Position numbers and translations under genes: made by a program | Assembly (NCBI RefSeq): GCF_000263195.1 | Contig: NC_018748.1 | Span: 4,526,001 to 4,590,000 of the forward strand | DNA length: 64,000 nt | DNA from: Emticicia oligotrophica DSM 17448 | GTDB taxonomy: Bacteria > Bacteroidota > Bacteroidia > Cytophagales > Spirosomataceae | Reading direction: 5' to 3' | The notes under the pieces: generated by a model | The model's input: only the letters and a program-made list of their open reading frames with translations | Told to the model about the DNA's origin: nothing | The model's database searches: none | Part shown: piece by piece, positions 27,519 to 37,900 of the stretch | How the letters are laid out: each line of letters opens with the position of its first letter | Numbering within the stretch: the first letter of the stretch is position 1

Positions 27519-29711
27519 TTATCGAATGTACAATAATTCTCTATATTTTACTAATGGCCAATCTTCATCATCAATTAAAATCTCTAGTTTATCAACATGA
27601 TAACGAATCTCATCAAAGAAGCTTTTTATTTCAGTGCCATATAAGCGAGCTTGTTCTTCTATATCATCTAAATTATTGGCCTTCTTGCGAGCCTCAGTCA
27701 TATCATTCACTTTCTTTGAAATTTCTGTTACTCTCTCAGATATTTCTTTGATAATTTGAATAACTGGTTCGGCTTCAGTATCTAGACCCATATCCTTCAA
27801 AGATTTTGCCGTTTGAACAAGTCTGGTTTGGTATTTTACAGCCGTAGAAACTACATGATTCATTGCTAAATCCCCTATAACACGAGATTCGATTTGGATT
27901 TTTTTGATATAGTTTTCCAATTCAATTTCGTAACGAGCATGGAATTCACGCTCAGTAAGAACACCTAATCTTTCGAATATTTCAATAAATTCTTTTCTTA
28001 GGTATGCTTTTAAAGCTTCAGGTGTACTGGCAATATTTGAAAGACCTCTTCGAGCAGCTTCTTCTTTCCATTCATCGCCATATCCATTTCCTTCGAATAA
28101 AATCCTTTTACTTTCTTTGATATAGCCTTTAAGAATTTTTACAATTACTTCTTCTTTTTTGCCTTCATGCTCATTCATTTCGGCATCATAATCTGCTCTA
28201 AACTTTTCCAATTGATTAGCTACAATGGTATTAAGTATCATCATTGGTTGAGCAGAGTTGGCCGAACCACCAACGGCACGATATTCAAATTTATTTCCTG
28301 TAAAAGCAAATGGTGAAGTTCTATTTCGGTCTGTATTATCTAGTAAAATTGAAGGTATTCTATTAAGTCCTAACTTGATATAGGCATTTTCACCTTTTTC
28401 GATGGAAACAATTTCTTTGTTTTCGATATCATTCAAAACTTTGGTCATTTGGGTACCTAGAAATATCGAAATAATTGCTGGTGGAGCTTCATTGGCACCA
28501 AGACGGTGTTCGTTTCCAGCTGAAGCAATACTTGCACGAAGTAAATCAGCGTTATCATGCACAGCTTTTACGACATTGACTAAGAAAGTTACAAATCTTA
28601 AACTTTCTTTAGGTTTTGTGCTAGGTCCTAAAAGATTCACACCTGTATCAGTTCCTAAAGACCAGTTATTATGTTTACCACTACCGTTTATTCCAGCGAA
28701 TGGTTTTTCATGGAAAAGAACTTCGAAATTGTGTTTTCTTGCTATTTTTCTCATTAAATCCATCAAAAGGATGTTATGGTCACAGGCAAGGTTTACTTCT
28801 TCAAAAGTTGGAGCAGCCTCAAATTGAGCTGGAGCAACTTCATTATGGCGAGTACGAACTGGAATTCCTAATTTTAACGCTTCAAACTCAAAATCAACCA
28901 TAAACGCATTAACACGTGGCGGAATTGAACCAAAATAATGGTCATCAAGTTGTTGTCCCTTAGCTGGAGCATGGCCAAAAACAGTGCGTCCTGCCATCAT
29001 TAAGTCTGGACGAGCATTAAATAATGATTTATCAACTAAAAAATATTCTTGTTCTGCACCTAAGGTAGCTGAAACTTTCTCAACATGACGGTCAAAGATG
29101 ACAGCAACTTCAGTAGCTGCTTTATCAAGAGCATGTAAAGATTTTAACAGAGGAGATTTTGAATCTAATAGTTCACCCGTGTATGATACAAAAATCGAAG
29201 GGATACAAAGTGTACCAGTACCCGCTTCATTATACATAATAAAGGCTGGTGAGGTAGGGTCCCATGCGGTATAACCACGAGCTTCAAAAGTTGCACGAAT
29301 ACCTCCATTTGGAAAAGAAGAAGCATCTGGTTCTTGTTGCGTAAGGGCACTTCCTTTAAATTTTTCTACTGCTTTTCCATCGAGATTAATATCAAAAAAA
29401 GCATCATGTTTCTCCGCAGAACCACCTGTTAGTGGCTGAAACCAGTGAGTGTAGTGGGTTGCTCCTTTTGAAACAGCCCATGATTTCATGGCTGCTGCCA
29501 CTTCGTCGGCAATTTCGCGGTCTATTTTATCTCCATTTTTAATGGCTGCCGTTACTTTCATATAAGCTTCTGGAGAAAGCATGGCACGCATTACTTCATC
29601 ATTAAAAATGTTTGAACCATAAAATTCGGTTACTTTTCCTGTTGGAATTTCTACTTTAGTTGCAGTTCTACTTTGAGCTTCTTCAACTGCTTTGAATCTT
29701 AGTCTTGCCAT
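27519..29711 (-). CDS. glnN: Glutamine synthetase type III
   Basis: This 730-residue enzyme joins ammonium to glutamate with ATP. GSIII landmarks are GINGSGKHNNWS, EHRLGANEAPPAI with the active-site region, and NTDRNRTSPFAFTGNKFEYR. The long C-terminal helical part (about 580-730) is normal for GSIII. GSIII is the usual main form in Bacteroidota; a separate GSII gene lies 4 kb away. No exact -7 box is found upstream. A strong hairpin downstream probably ends most transcripts. It supplies glutamine for, among others, PurL encoded in this window. Confidence 0.97.
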   Translation of the reverse strand: MARLRFKAVEEAQSRTATKVEIPTGKVTEFYGSNIFNDEVMRAMLSPEAYMKVTAAIKNGDKIDREIADEVAAAMKSWAVSKGATHYTHWFQPLTGGSAEKHDAFFDINLDGKAVEKFKGSALTQQEPDASSFPNGGIRATFEARGYTAWDPTSPAFIMYNEAGTGTLCIPSIFVSYTGELLDSKSPLLKSLHALDKAATEVAVIFDRHVEKVSATLGAEQEYFLVDKSLFNARPDLMMAGRTVFGHAPAKGQQLDDHYFGSIPPRVNAFMVDFEFEALKLGIPVRTRHNEVAPAQFEAAPTFEEVNLACDHNILLMDLMRKIARKHNFEVLFHEKPFAGINGSGKHNNWSLGTDTGVNLLGPSTKPKESLRFVTFLVNVVKAVHDNADLLRASIASAGNEHRLGANEAPPAIISIFLGTQMTKVLNDIENKEIVSIEKGENAYIKLGLNRIPSILLDNTDRNRTSPFAFTGNKFEYRAVGGSANSAQPMMILNTIVANQLEKFRADYDAEMNEHEGKKEEVIVKILKGYIKESKRILFEGNGYGDEWKEEAARRGLSNIASTPEALKAYLRKEFIEIFERLGVLTEREFHARYEIELENYIKKIQIESRVIGDLAMNHVVSTAVKYQTRLVQTAKSLKDMGLDTEAEPVIQIIKEISERVTEISKKVNDMTEARKKANNLDDIEEQARLYGTEIKSFFDEIRYHVDKLEILIDDEDWPLVKYRELLYIR

Positions 29712-29885
29712 TGCTTTTAAAATTTACGAATAATATTTTTAGTGTGTCTTTCTGATTTAATCTGCTTATTTATTAATTTACAGAGTTTTTTTGATAATTA
29801 TTGGGACAAAATTCTTAAAACCCTTTCTTTTAGCGATTTAGGTCATTGAAAGAATCAAAGAATTTTCAATTTTCAATTCTTATCT

Positions 29886-29893
29886 TATATTTG
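29886..29893 (+). promoter_or_regulatory. Predicted -7 box for the LtaS-like gene
   Basis: TATATTTG matches TAnnTTTG exactly, 29 nt upstream of the ATG. Confidence 0.45.
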
Positions 29894-29922
29894 GGCTAAA
29901 TTAAGCAAATCAAAGCAATTAA

Positions 29923-31773
29923 ATGAAAGAACGCTTACAATTTCTATTAATTTATTTTTGTTTCTGGGTTATATACTTTTTGAGTGCAAGAGTAATATTT
30001 TTGAGTTATCATATTGAAGATACAAAATTATTAACATTGGAAACTGTTTGGGGAATCTTTTGGAATGGAATTCGAATGGATTTTTCAATGTCGGGTTATT
30101 TATCAGTGTTACCTTTTTTATTAGTTACCATTTCAAACTTTATCAAAAAAAGTCGGCTTGAAAACTGGATTTTCTCCTACACTTTTGTTGCAGTTTTCTT
30201 TATAACATTAATTGTCGTAATTGACCTTCAGGTTTTCAATACTTGGGGTTATAGACTTGATGCAACCCCATTGTATTACTTAAAATCTCCAAAAGAAGCT
30301 TGGGCATCTGTTAGTTCTTCTCCACTCTTGCAATTATTTATTAGTTTCATAATTTTACTTATAATTGCCTCATATATTGTATACAGAATTATAACACGAA
30401 ATATTGATAACTGGAATTACATTGATAATCTACCTTTTATTCCTATTTCAGCCTTCTGCTTAATTGCTTTGATAATTCCAATTCGCGGAAGTTTGGGTAT
30501 TGCACCAATGAATCAAAGTACAGTTTATTTTTCAAGTAATAATTTTGCTAATATTTCCGCAGTTAATGCTCCTTGGAATTTTATGAGTTCGATTGTAAAT
30601 GGTACTTACGACAAAGTTAATCCATATACATACTTACCGAAGGAGACCTTGACAGATGCCATAAAAAAACTGTATGTCAACTCTAATTCTACTCAAAATA
30701 TACTTAGGAAAGATTTGAAAAAGCCCAATGTGATTTTTATTATTTGGGAAAGTTTCACTAAAAAAGCAACCGAACAGAAAATTAATGGAGAAGAAGTTAC
30801 GCCAAACTTCAATGCCCTAAAAAAAGAGGGAATTTATTTTTCTAACATTTATGCGAGTGGTGACAGAACTGATAAAGGGCTTCCTGCCATTTTGAGTGGA
30901 TATCCTGCACAACCAACCAAATCTATCATTACTGAACCCAATAAATCAGCAAAGCTACCTGTATTGAGCAAAGATTTTGGAAATAATGGTTATACAACTG
31001 CATTTTACTACGGCGGTGAAACCGATTTTGCTAATATAAAATCGTATTTGTTTGAAGCAGATTTTCAAAGAATTGTGAGTAAGCAAGATTTTGACCCTAA
31101 AGATTGGAATTCCAAGTGGGGAGCACAAGATGGAGCGGTATTTACTCGTTTTTTGAGTGAACATGAAAAAATAAATCAACCATTTTTTTCTACTTTACTT
31201 ACATTAAGTAGTCATGAGCCATTTGAAGTGCCAATTCAAACTAAATTTGTTGGCGAAGACGAACCTTCAAAGTTTATGAATGCCATGTATTACGCAGACC
31301 AGTCTTTGGGTAATTTTATTTCAGACGCAAAAAAACAATCTTGGTGGAATAATACGCTTATTGTAATCGTTGCTGACCACGGCCACAGAATTCCTGAAAC
31401 AGGGAAAAAAATTGATGATTTTAAAATACCAATGCTTTGGTTGGGTGGGGCACTTGAAAAAACTGGAATTGAAGTCTCAAATGTTGGTTCACAAATAGAT
31501 ATTGCTTCAAGTGTACTTCGTCAAGCTGGTATAAACGCCTACGCTTATAACTGGAGCAAGAATATTTTTGATAATAAAGTAAAACCTTGGGCCTTTTTTT
31601 CATTTAATAATGGCTTTGGTTATGTGAAGCAAAATTCAATTGAAGAGAAATATTTGATTTTTGATAATATCGGTCAAAAAATAATTCAAAAAAAGGGTAC
31701 TATCACAAACATAGAAATTGATGAAGGAAAGGCATTAATGCAAAGAATGTTTCAAGACTACCTAGATAAATAG
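29923..31773 (+). CDS. LTA synthase-like sulfatase (phosphoglycerol transferase family)
   Basis: This 616-residue protein has about five N-terminal membrane helices (residues 1-190) and a periplasmic sulfatase-fold domain. Metal and catalytic positions are visible: IIWESF, DRTDKGLPAILSG with the nucleophile threonine, SHEPFEVP and VADHGHRIPE. In Gram-positives such enzymes build lipoteichoic acid; in Gram-negatives they transfer phosphoglycerol or phosphoethanolamine to glycans or lipids. The acceptor here is unknown. It stands alone, with a predicted -7 box 29 nt upstream and no obvious terminator. Confidence 0.88.
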   Translation: MKERLQFLLIYFCFWVIYFLSARVIFLSYHIEDTKLLTLETVWGIFWNGIRMDFSMSGYLSVLPFLLVTISNFIKKSRLENWIFSYTFVAVFFITLIVVIDLQVFNTWGYRLDATPLYYLKSPKEAWASVSSSPLLQLFISFIILLIIASYIVYRIITRNIDNWNYIDNLPFIPISAFCLIALIIPIRGSLGIAPMNQSTVYFSSNNFANISAVNAPWNFMSSIVNGTYDKVNPYTYLPKETLTDAIKKLYVNSNSTQNILRKDLKKPNVIFIIWESFTKKATEQKINGEEVTPNFNALKKEGIYFSNIYASGDRTDKGLPAILSGYPAQPTKSIITEPNKSAKLPVLSKDFGNNGYTTAFYYGGETDFANIKSYLFEADFQRIVSKQDFDPKDWNSKWGAQDGAVFTRFLSEHEKINQPFFSTLLTLSSHEPFEVPIQTKFVGEDEPSKFMNAMYYADQSLGNFISDAKKQSWWNNTLIVIVADHGHRIPETGKKIDDFKIPMLWLGGALEKTGIEVSNVGSQIDIASSVLRQAGINAYAYNWSKNIFDNKVKPWAFFSFNNGFGYVKQNSIEEKYLIFDNIGQKIIQKKGTITNIEIDEGKALMQRMFQDYLDK

Positions 31774-31950
31774 TTTTTATTAATTTTTAATTTCAAAGCC
31801 TACTATTTCCCACATTTTTAGCTTACTTTCAATTCCACATACAATAAATCAAAATCCACAATTAATTGGATAATTTATTTCTGCACTTTTCTGTACAATA
31901 AAACAATTTTTTCCCAACCTGTGCTATCAGCACACAAAAAACTCTTGATT

Positions 31951-33381
31951 ATGAAATTAAAATTTGACCAAGGCAACGGCGAAAGAGTCGTTCAAGGTTA
32001 TCAGTATTTGGCTCCAAGTTCAAATGCGGAGCGTTACCGTGTATCTTCAAAATTAAAAGATGCCAAACTTCCTGCAAAAGTTGATTTGAGAACTTTCATG
32101 ACTCCCGTAGAGGACCAAAAACAATTAAGTAGCTGTACGGCTAATGCTGTTGCGGGTGCATATGAGTATTTAATAAAAAAATATTTAAGTAAAAAAGCAT
32201 TCGATGTTAGTAGATTATTTATTTACTATAATGCTCGTTTACGATCTGGTGGTCCGATTAAAGATTCAGGTAGCCATATTCAATATGCCGTAGATAGCTT
32301 GATGAAATTAGGAGCTTGTAAAGAAGATACTTGGCCCTATGAGATTAATAAAGTCAATGAAAAACCCAATGAAAAATCTTATGTGTCAGCTTCAGATTTT
32401 AAAATAGAAAATAAAAAATTGATACCTGTTAAACTTGATGATTGGAAAAGTGCTTTGGCAGAAGGATTCCCAATTGTTTTTGGTGTAGCATTGTTCGATT
32501 CTTTCGACCATTGTAATAAAAATGGTGGTGTTGTACCTATGCCAACTCCAGATGAGGCTTCAAGAAATGCTCATGGGCTACATGCTATGTTGTGTGTAGG
32601 TTATTCTGACGTTGATGAAATGTTTATTGTACGAAATTCGTGGGGAGAAAAATGGGGTGATAAAGGATATTGTTATATGCCTTATAAATACATCATTAAT
32701 AGCAAGTTAAATATAGGAGATAGCTGGATTTTTGGTCGTTCCACGCCAATTCCAGATTCAGATGAAACTTGGATTGATGATAAAAAATCAGTCATAAATG
32801 ATGGTAAAGGCTATGATAAAAAGAATTTTGATATCTATGATTCAAAAGATTACAAAAATTTTGATGCCCTTCAGGATATTGAAGTTATTGAGTATGATGA
32901 AGAAGAACCAGAAGAATATAGTGAACTTGAATATGAAGGTGAGGGAGAATATGATGAGATTTTAGATGAATATGAATCTCAATTTGAGGATGAAGAGGAA
33001 GAATACGACGAAGACGAAGAGGAGGAAGACGAAGAGGAGGAAGACGAAGAGGAGGAAGACGAAGAGGAGGAAGACGAAGAGGAGGAAGACGAAGAGGAAG
33101 AAGACGAAGAGGAAGAAGACGAAGAGGAAGAAGACGAAGAGGAAGAAGACGAAGAGGAAGAAGACGAAGAAGAGGAAGAAGAAGAGTACGACGAAGAAGA
33201 GGAAGAAGAGGAAGAGGAAGAAGAAGAAGAGGAAGAAGAAGAGGAAGAAGAGGAAGAAGAAGATTACGACGAAGAAGAGGAGGAGGAGGAGGGTGAAGAA
33301 GACGAGGAGTACGAAGAAGAGGCCGAAGAGGAAGAAGAGGAAGGTGGTGAAGAGGAAAGCTCTGAGGAAGAAGAAGAGTAA
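31951..33381 (+). CDS. Papain-like (C1) cysteine peptidase with long acidic tail
   Basis: This 476-residue protein has a C1-type domain (about 25-270): VEDQKQLSSCTANA with the oxyanion glutamine and catalytic cysteine, GLHAMLCVGYSD with the histidine, and VRNSWGEKWGDKGY with the asparagine. No signal peptide is visible, so it may be cytoplasmic. From about residue 308 the protein becomes acidic, and the last about 125 residues are almost only glutamate and aspartate with scattered tyrosine. A 15-bp tandem repeat encodes part of this tail. I chose the ATG at 31951; a GTG at 31921 is in frame. A strong terminator follows. Substrate unknown. Confidence 0.85.
   Translation: MKLKFDQGNGERVVQGYQYLAPSSNAERYRVSSKLKDAKLPAKVDLRTFMTPVEDQKQLSSCTANAVAGAYEYLIKKYLSKKAFDVSRLFIYYNARLRSGGPIKDSGSHIQYAVDSLMKLGACKEDTWPYEINKVNEKPNEKSYVSASDFKIENKKLIPVKLDDWKSALAEGFPIVFGVALFDSFDHCNKNGGVVPMPTPDEASRNAHGLHAMLCVGYSDVDEMFIVRNSWGEKWGDKGYCYMPYKYIINSKLNIGDSWIFGRSTPIPDSDETWIDDKKSVINDGKGYDKKNFDIYDSKDYKNFDALQDIEVIEYDEEEPEEYSELEYEGEGEYDEILDEYESQFEDEEEEYDEDEEEEDEEEEDEEEEDEEEEDEEEEDEEEEDEEEEDEEEEDEEEEDEEEEDEEEEEEEYDEEEEEEEEEEEEEEEEEEEEEEEDYDEEEEEEEGEEDEEYEEEAEEEEEEGGEEESSEEEEE
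33013..33162 (+). repeat. 15-bp tandem repeat (10 copies) in the acidic tail
   Basis: Ten contiguous 15-bp units each encode Asp-Glu-Glu-Glu-Glu. The first five read GACGAAGAGGAGGAA and the next five read GACGAAGAGGAAGAA, differing only by a synonymous third base. A degenerate 18-bp unit follows. The identity within each half points to recent slippage or unequal exchange. Confidence 0.95.
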
Positions 33382-33382
33382 C

Positions 33383-33418
33383 AAAAAGGCACGGATTTAA
33401 AGATTCCGTGCCTTTTTT
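33383..33418 (+). terminator. Intrinsic terminator after the papain-like gene
   Basis: An 8-bp GC-rich stem extended by A-T pairs (33383-33395 with 33405-33417) and followed by T's begins 2 nt after the stop codon. Confidence 0.9.
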
Positions 33419-33711
33419 GTTTTTATGAATTTCTATGAATATTAATATCTTTATAAAATGATAGTTTTTCGGTATCTTGGTTTAATTTTAAGTATATATA
33501 CTCTCTAAAATATTAAATACTTAAAATGTTGGTTTAAATTTGAGTATTTTTATAGATTAAAATTAAAAAATATCAAGAAAGTGCCTTCGATTTATTCTTG
33601 GAAAAATAACAAAACCTAACAAATCGAATAAAAAGTTGTACTTTATAAAGAATTTAGAATATTTCACTAAAATAATTGCCTTTTAAAGAATATTGTATTG
33701 TTTTAGTTCTA
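33419..33711 (+). promoter_or_regulatory. Upstream region of GSII with direct repeats and palindrome
   Basis: This AT-rich region has an imperfect direct repeat with a 52-nt period (33477-33500 and 33529-33552, both starting TTGGTTTAA), a perfect 12-bp palindrome AGTATATATACT (33491-33502), and an exact -7 match TAAATTTG at 33535-33542. This could be a second, distal promoter with regulator sites for glutamine synthetase. No open frame is convincing. Confidence 0.35.
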
Positions 33712-33719
33712 TATATTTG
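33712..33719 (+). promoter_or_regulatory. Predicted -7 box for GSII
   Basis: TATATTTG matches TAnnTTTG exactly, 48 nt upstream of the GSII ATG. A TTG at 33693-33695 lies 16 nt before it as a possible upstream element. Confidence 0.5.
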
Positions 33720-33767
33720 TATCATATTCTTTGATTGATAACCGCAATACATTAAAAAATTACAACA

Positions 33768-34802
33768 ATGGCAAACGTTCCAGTAGCAAAATTAGAGTAC
33801 ATTTGGCTTGATGGTTACAAACCTACTCAAAGCCTTCGCAGCAAAACCAAAATTGAGAGAAACTTTAGTGGTAAATTAGAAGATTGCGATATGTGGTCGT
33901 TTGATGGTTCTTCAACTCAACAAGCACCAGGCGGTTCTTCTGACTGTTTATTAAAGCCAGTTTTCATTTGCCCAGACCCAACTCGTTTAGGTGCAGGTTT
34001 TCTTGTAATGTGTGAAGTTTTAAATGCTGATGGAACTCCACATGAGTCTAACGGTCGTGCTACTATCGATGACGAAGACAATGATTTTTGGTTCGGATTT
34101 GAACAAGAATATTTCTTGTGGAATAATGAAACAAACAAGCCTGTAGGTTTCCCAGCAAATGGTTACCCAGCTCCTCAAGGTCAATACTATTGTTCAGTGG
34201 GTGCAGCGAATGCATTCGGACGTGAAATGGTTGAAGAACACCTAGAAGTTTGTTTACAAGCAGGTTTGAACATTGAAGGTATCAACGCTGAGGTTGCTGC
34301 TGGACAATGGGAATTCCAAGGATTTGCTAAAGGTGCAAAGCAGGCAGGTGATGAAATGTGGGTTGCACGCTATTTATTAGAAAAAATCGGTGAAAAATAT
34401 GGTATCTCAATCAACTGGCATTGTAAGCCTCTAGGCGACACTGACTGGAATGGTTCAGGTATGCACGCTAACTTCTCAAATACAATTCTGAGAACAGCTG
34501 GTAAAAAAGAAATTTATGATGCAGTTTGTGAAGCTTTTGCTCCTGTAGTTAAAGAACACATCGCAGTATATGGTGCAGATAACCACTTACGTTTAACAGG
34601 TAAACACGAAACACAGTCAATTGATAAATTCTCTTATGGTGTTTCTGACCGTGGTGCTTCAATTCGTATTCCGATTGCAGCTGTTCAAAAAGGATGGAAA
34701 GGATGGTTGGAAGATCGTCGTCCAAACTCTGCTGCTGACCCATACAAAGTTGCAGCTCGTATCATCAAAACTGTTAAAAGTGCAGTTATTCCTGCTCTAT
34801 AA
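33768..34802 (+). CDS. Glutamine synthetase type II (beta-Grasp GS, eukaryote-like)
   Basis: This 344-residue enzyme is the short GSII form that is common in eukaryotes. Landmarks are WSFDGSSTQQAPGGSSD, FGFEQEYFL with metal-binding glutamates, DWNGSGMHANFS, and GADNHLRLTGKHET. It makes glutamine from ammonium, glutamate and ATP, as does GSIII encoded 4 kb upstream on the other strand. The length is complete. It has its own promoter region with repeats and a terminator, so it may be regulated separately from GSIII. Confidence 0.96.
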   Translation: MANVPVAKLEYIWLDGYKPTQSLRSKTKIERNFSGKLEDCDMWSFDGSSTQQAPGGSSDCLLKPVFICPDPTRLGAGFLVMCEVLNADGTPHESNGRATIDDEDNDFWFGFEQEYFLWNNETNKPVGFPANGYPAPQGQYYCSVGAANAFGREMVEEHLEVCLQAGLNIEGINAEVAAGQWEFQGFAKGAKQAGDEMWVARYLLEKIGEKYGISINWHCKPLGDTDWNGSGMHANFSNTILRTAGKKEIYDAVCEAFAPVVKEHIAVYGADNHLRLTGKHETQSIDKFSYGVSDRGASIRIPIAAVQKGWKGWLEDRRPNSAADPYKVAARIIKTVKSAVIPAL

Positions 34803-34837
34803 CAACAAAGACTTTTTTTCGAATAATATTTTGTTCA

Positions 34838-34868
34838 CAAAGCCCCATGACAATGTCGTGGGGTTTTT
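34838..34868 (+). terminator. Terminator after GSII
   Basis: A stem of about 9 bp with one G-T pair (34843-34851 with 34855-34863) and flanking A-T pairs ends in GGGGTTTTT. Confidence 0.75.
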
Positions 34869-34894
34869 GTATTTATGATGAATTTAACTAATCA

Positions 34895-34935
34895 AGAAAA
34901 AAGAATGGCGGCAAGATATTTCCCTTGCCGCCATT
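34895..34935 (-). terminator. Terminator after purL
   Basis: A perfect 12-bp GC-rich stem (34904-34915 with 34924-34935) with an 8-nt loop is followed on the minus strand by CTTTTTTCTT, 26 nt after the purL stop. Confidence 0.85.
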
Positions 34936-34960
34936 ATGATGTTATTTAACTTGGATTTAA

Positions 34961-37900
34961 TTATTTATTTCTTTCAATCCATTTTCTTGCATTAACAAAA
35001 GCTTCTAACCACGGTGAAACCTCGTCATTTCTATGGTCAGGGTAGTGTGCCCAGTTCCATGGGAATGTAGAACGCTCAATATGAGGCATCATCACTAAAT
35101 GACGACCAGTTTTATCGCACATCATAGCTGTATTGTAATCTGAGCCATTTGGATTGGCTGGATATTCGGAATACCCGTATTTTCCAACAATATTATATTT
35201 GTCTTCTGAATAAGGTAGACTGAACTTCCCTTCCCCATGTGAAACCCAAACACCTAAAGTTGCCCCTTCAAGGGTAGAAAGCATTATTGAATTATTTTTT
35301 TGAATGGTAACTGAAGTAAAAATACTTTCGTGTTTGTATGAGTTGTTGTGGTGTAATTTGCCATGAATTTCATGTTCTGGATTTATCAGTTCCAATTCCA
35401 TCAATAATTGACAGCCATTACAAATACCAACAGACAAAGTATCTTCACGCTTGAAAAAGTTTTTAATAGCGGTATTGGCTTTTTCATTATACAAGAATGC
35501 ACCTGCCCAACCTTTCGCCGAACCTAAAACATCAGAATTTGAAAATCCACCCACAGCACCTATGAATTGGATATCCTCTAATGTTTCTCGTCCAGAAATT
35601 AAGTCAGTCATGTGAACATCCTTTACATCAAAACCTGCTAAATACATTGCATTTGCCATTTCACGTTCAGAATTACTGCCTTTTTCACGGATGATTGCAG
35701 CTTTCGGTCTTGGCTTTGAGGAATCGATTGAAGGCTTTTTGCCATCAAATTGTGTTGGGAAATTGTATCTGAGAGGTTGATTTTTATAGTTTTTATACCT
35801 TTCAGCTGAAACACCATTTTGTGTTTGCTTAGAGTCTAATAAGAATGAAGTTTTAAACCAAGTATCACGAAGTTGGGCAATACTGAAACTAAAACTATCT
35901 TCAAAGTTTTTAATTGAAATGTTGCTACTTTCGATTACTGAACCAATTTTTTGAATTAAAATGCCATTTTTTTCAAAATCTGATTCAATTGTTGTATCTG
36001 CTTGGAAAACAATCGCTATATTTTCATTGAATAAAGTTTTGACAGAATCTTTTTCATTCAAGACTGTAAGGTCAATATTAGTAGCTAAGTTATTATCTGC
36101 AAAACACATTTCTAATAATGTAGTTATTAAACCACCGCTTCCAATATCATGCCCTGCATTAATTTTTCCTTCTTTGATAAGGTTTTGGAATAAATCAAAA
36201 GCTTTTTTAAAGTAAGTAGCATCATTTACAGTAGGTACTTCATTACCAATTTTATTAAGTACTTGTGCCAATGAACTTCCACCCAATTTGAAAGAATCAT
36301 TTGATAAATTTAGATAATAAATATTTCCACCATTTCTTTTCAAAACTGGCTCAACTACTTTTGAAATATCTGAACAATTGCCACCCGCAGAAATTATAAC
36401 TGTTCCCGGTGCAATTACTTCTTCATTTGGATATTTTTGCTTCATAGAAAGTGAATCTTTACCCGTTGGTATATTGATTCCTAGTTCTATGGCAAAATTT
36501 GAACAGCCTTCAACAGCCTCGTATAAACGTGCATCTTCTCCTTCATTCTTACAAGCCCACATCCAGTTTGCAGAAAGTGAAACTGACTTTAAGCCATCTT
36601 TTAAAGGTGCAAAGACAATATTTGAGAGTGCTTCTGCAATGGCATTTCTTGAACCCGCAACTGGGTCAATCAATGCTGTTAGTGGTGAATGACCTATGGA
36701 AGTAGCAATGCCTTCTTTCCCTTTGAAATCAAGTGCCATTACACCAACATTATTCAATGGTAATTGTAATGGACCAGCACATTGTTGCTTGGCTACTCGT
36801 CCGCCAACACAGCGGTCAACTTTATTTGTCAACCAATCTTTACATGCAACTGCCTCTAATTGAAGTACTTGATTCAAATAATTAGGTATTTCAGTCACTG
36901 AATAATTGAGACCTGCGTAACTACGTTCTACTTTTTTATCATCCATGATGAATTTAGGAGAACTTCCAAACATATCTGAAATTGCAAAATCCATTGGTTT
37001 TGCACCAGTTGATTTTGATTCAAACGTAAAACGATGATTTCCAGTTATTTCTCCAACTTCATACATTGGTGAACGCTCTCTTTCCGCAACTCTCTTCAGC
37101 GTTTCTATATCCTTTTCACCAATCACCAAGCCCATACGTTCTTGCGATTCGTTACCAATTATTTCTTTTGCAGAAAGGGTAGGGTCTCCTACTGGTAATT
37201 TATCTAAATCAATTAAGCCACCGGTTTCTTCAACTAATTCTGATAAACAGTTCAAGTGACCACCCGCACCGTGGTCATGTATAGAAACAATTGGATTTTC
37301 ATCACTTTCTACCAAACCTCTAATGGCATTTGCTGCACGTTTTTGCATTTCTGGATTTGAACGTTGAATTGCATTTAATTCAATGCCCGAGCCAAAAGCA
37401 CCAGTATCTGCCGATGAAACTGCAGCACCACCCATACCAATGCGGTAGTTTTCTCCTCCTAAAACCACAATCTTATCACCCACGCTTGGCTTCAATTTCT
37501 TAGCTTGGCTCTCTTTGCCATATCCAATTCCACCAGCCATCATAATTACTTTATCAAAACCCAATTTACGGGCATCTTCTTCGTGTTCGAAGGTAAGCAC
37601 TGATCCAGTGATGAGAGGTTGTCCAAATTTATTTCCAAAATCTGATGCACCATTTGATGCTTTAATCAAAATATCCATTGGGGTTTGATACAACCATTTT
37701 CTTTCAGCCATTCCTTTTTCCCATGGACGAGTTTCTTCCAATCTTGAATAAGAAGTCATGTAAACGGCAGTTCCAGCTAGTGGCAGTGCCCCGATTCCAC
37801 CAGCTAAGCGGTCACGAATTTCACCACCAGAACCAGTTGCAGCACCATTGAAAGGTTCAACTGTTGTAGGGAAATTGTGAGTTTCTGCTTTTAATGAAAT

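Noticed and set aside
33013-33180. Regular repeat considered as a CRISPR-like array
   Set aside because: The units are contiguous, 15 bp long, in frame and without spacers; it is a coding minisatellite.
32962-33400. Long open frames in other registers of the acidic-tail region (a Lys/Arg-rich one on plus, a Phe/Leu-rich one on minus)
   Set aside because: They arise only because the GAA/GAG repeat has no stop codons in any frame; they have no domain, no start signal and lie inside a supported gene.
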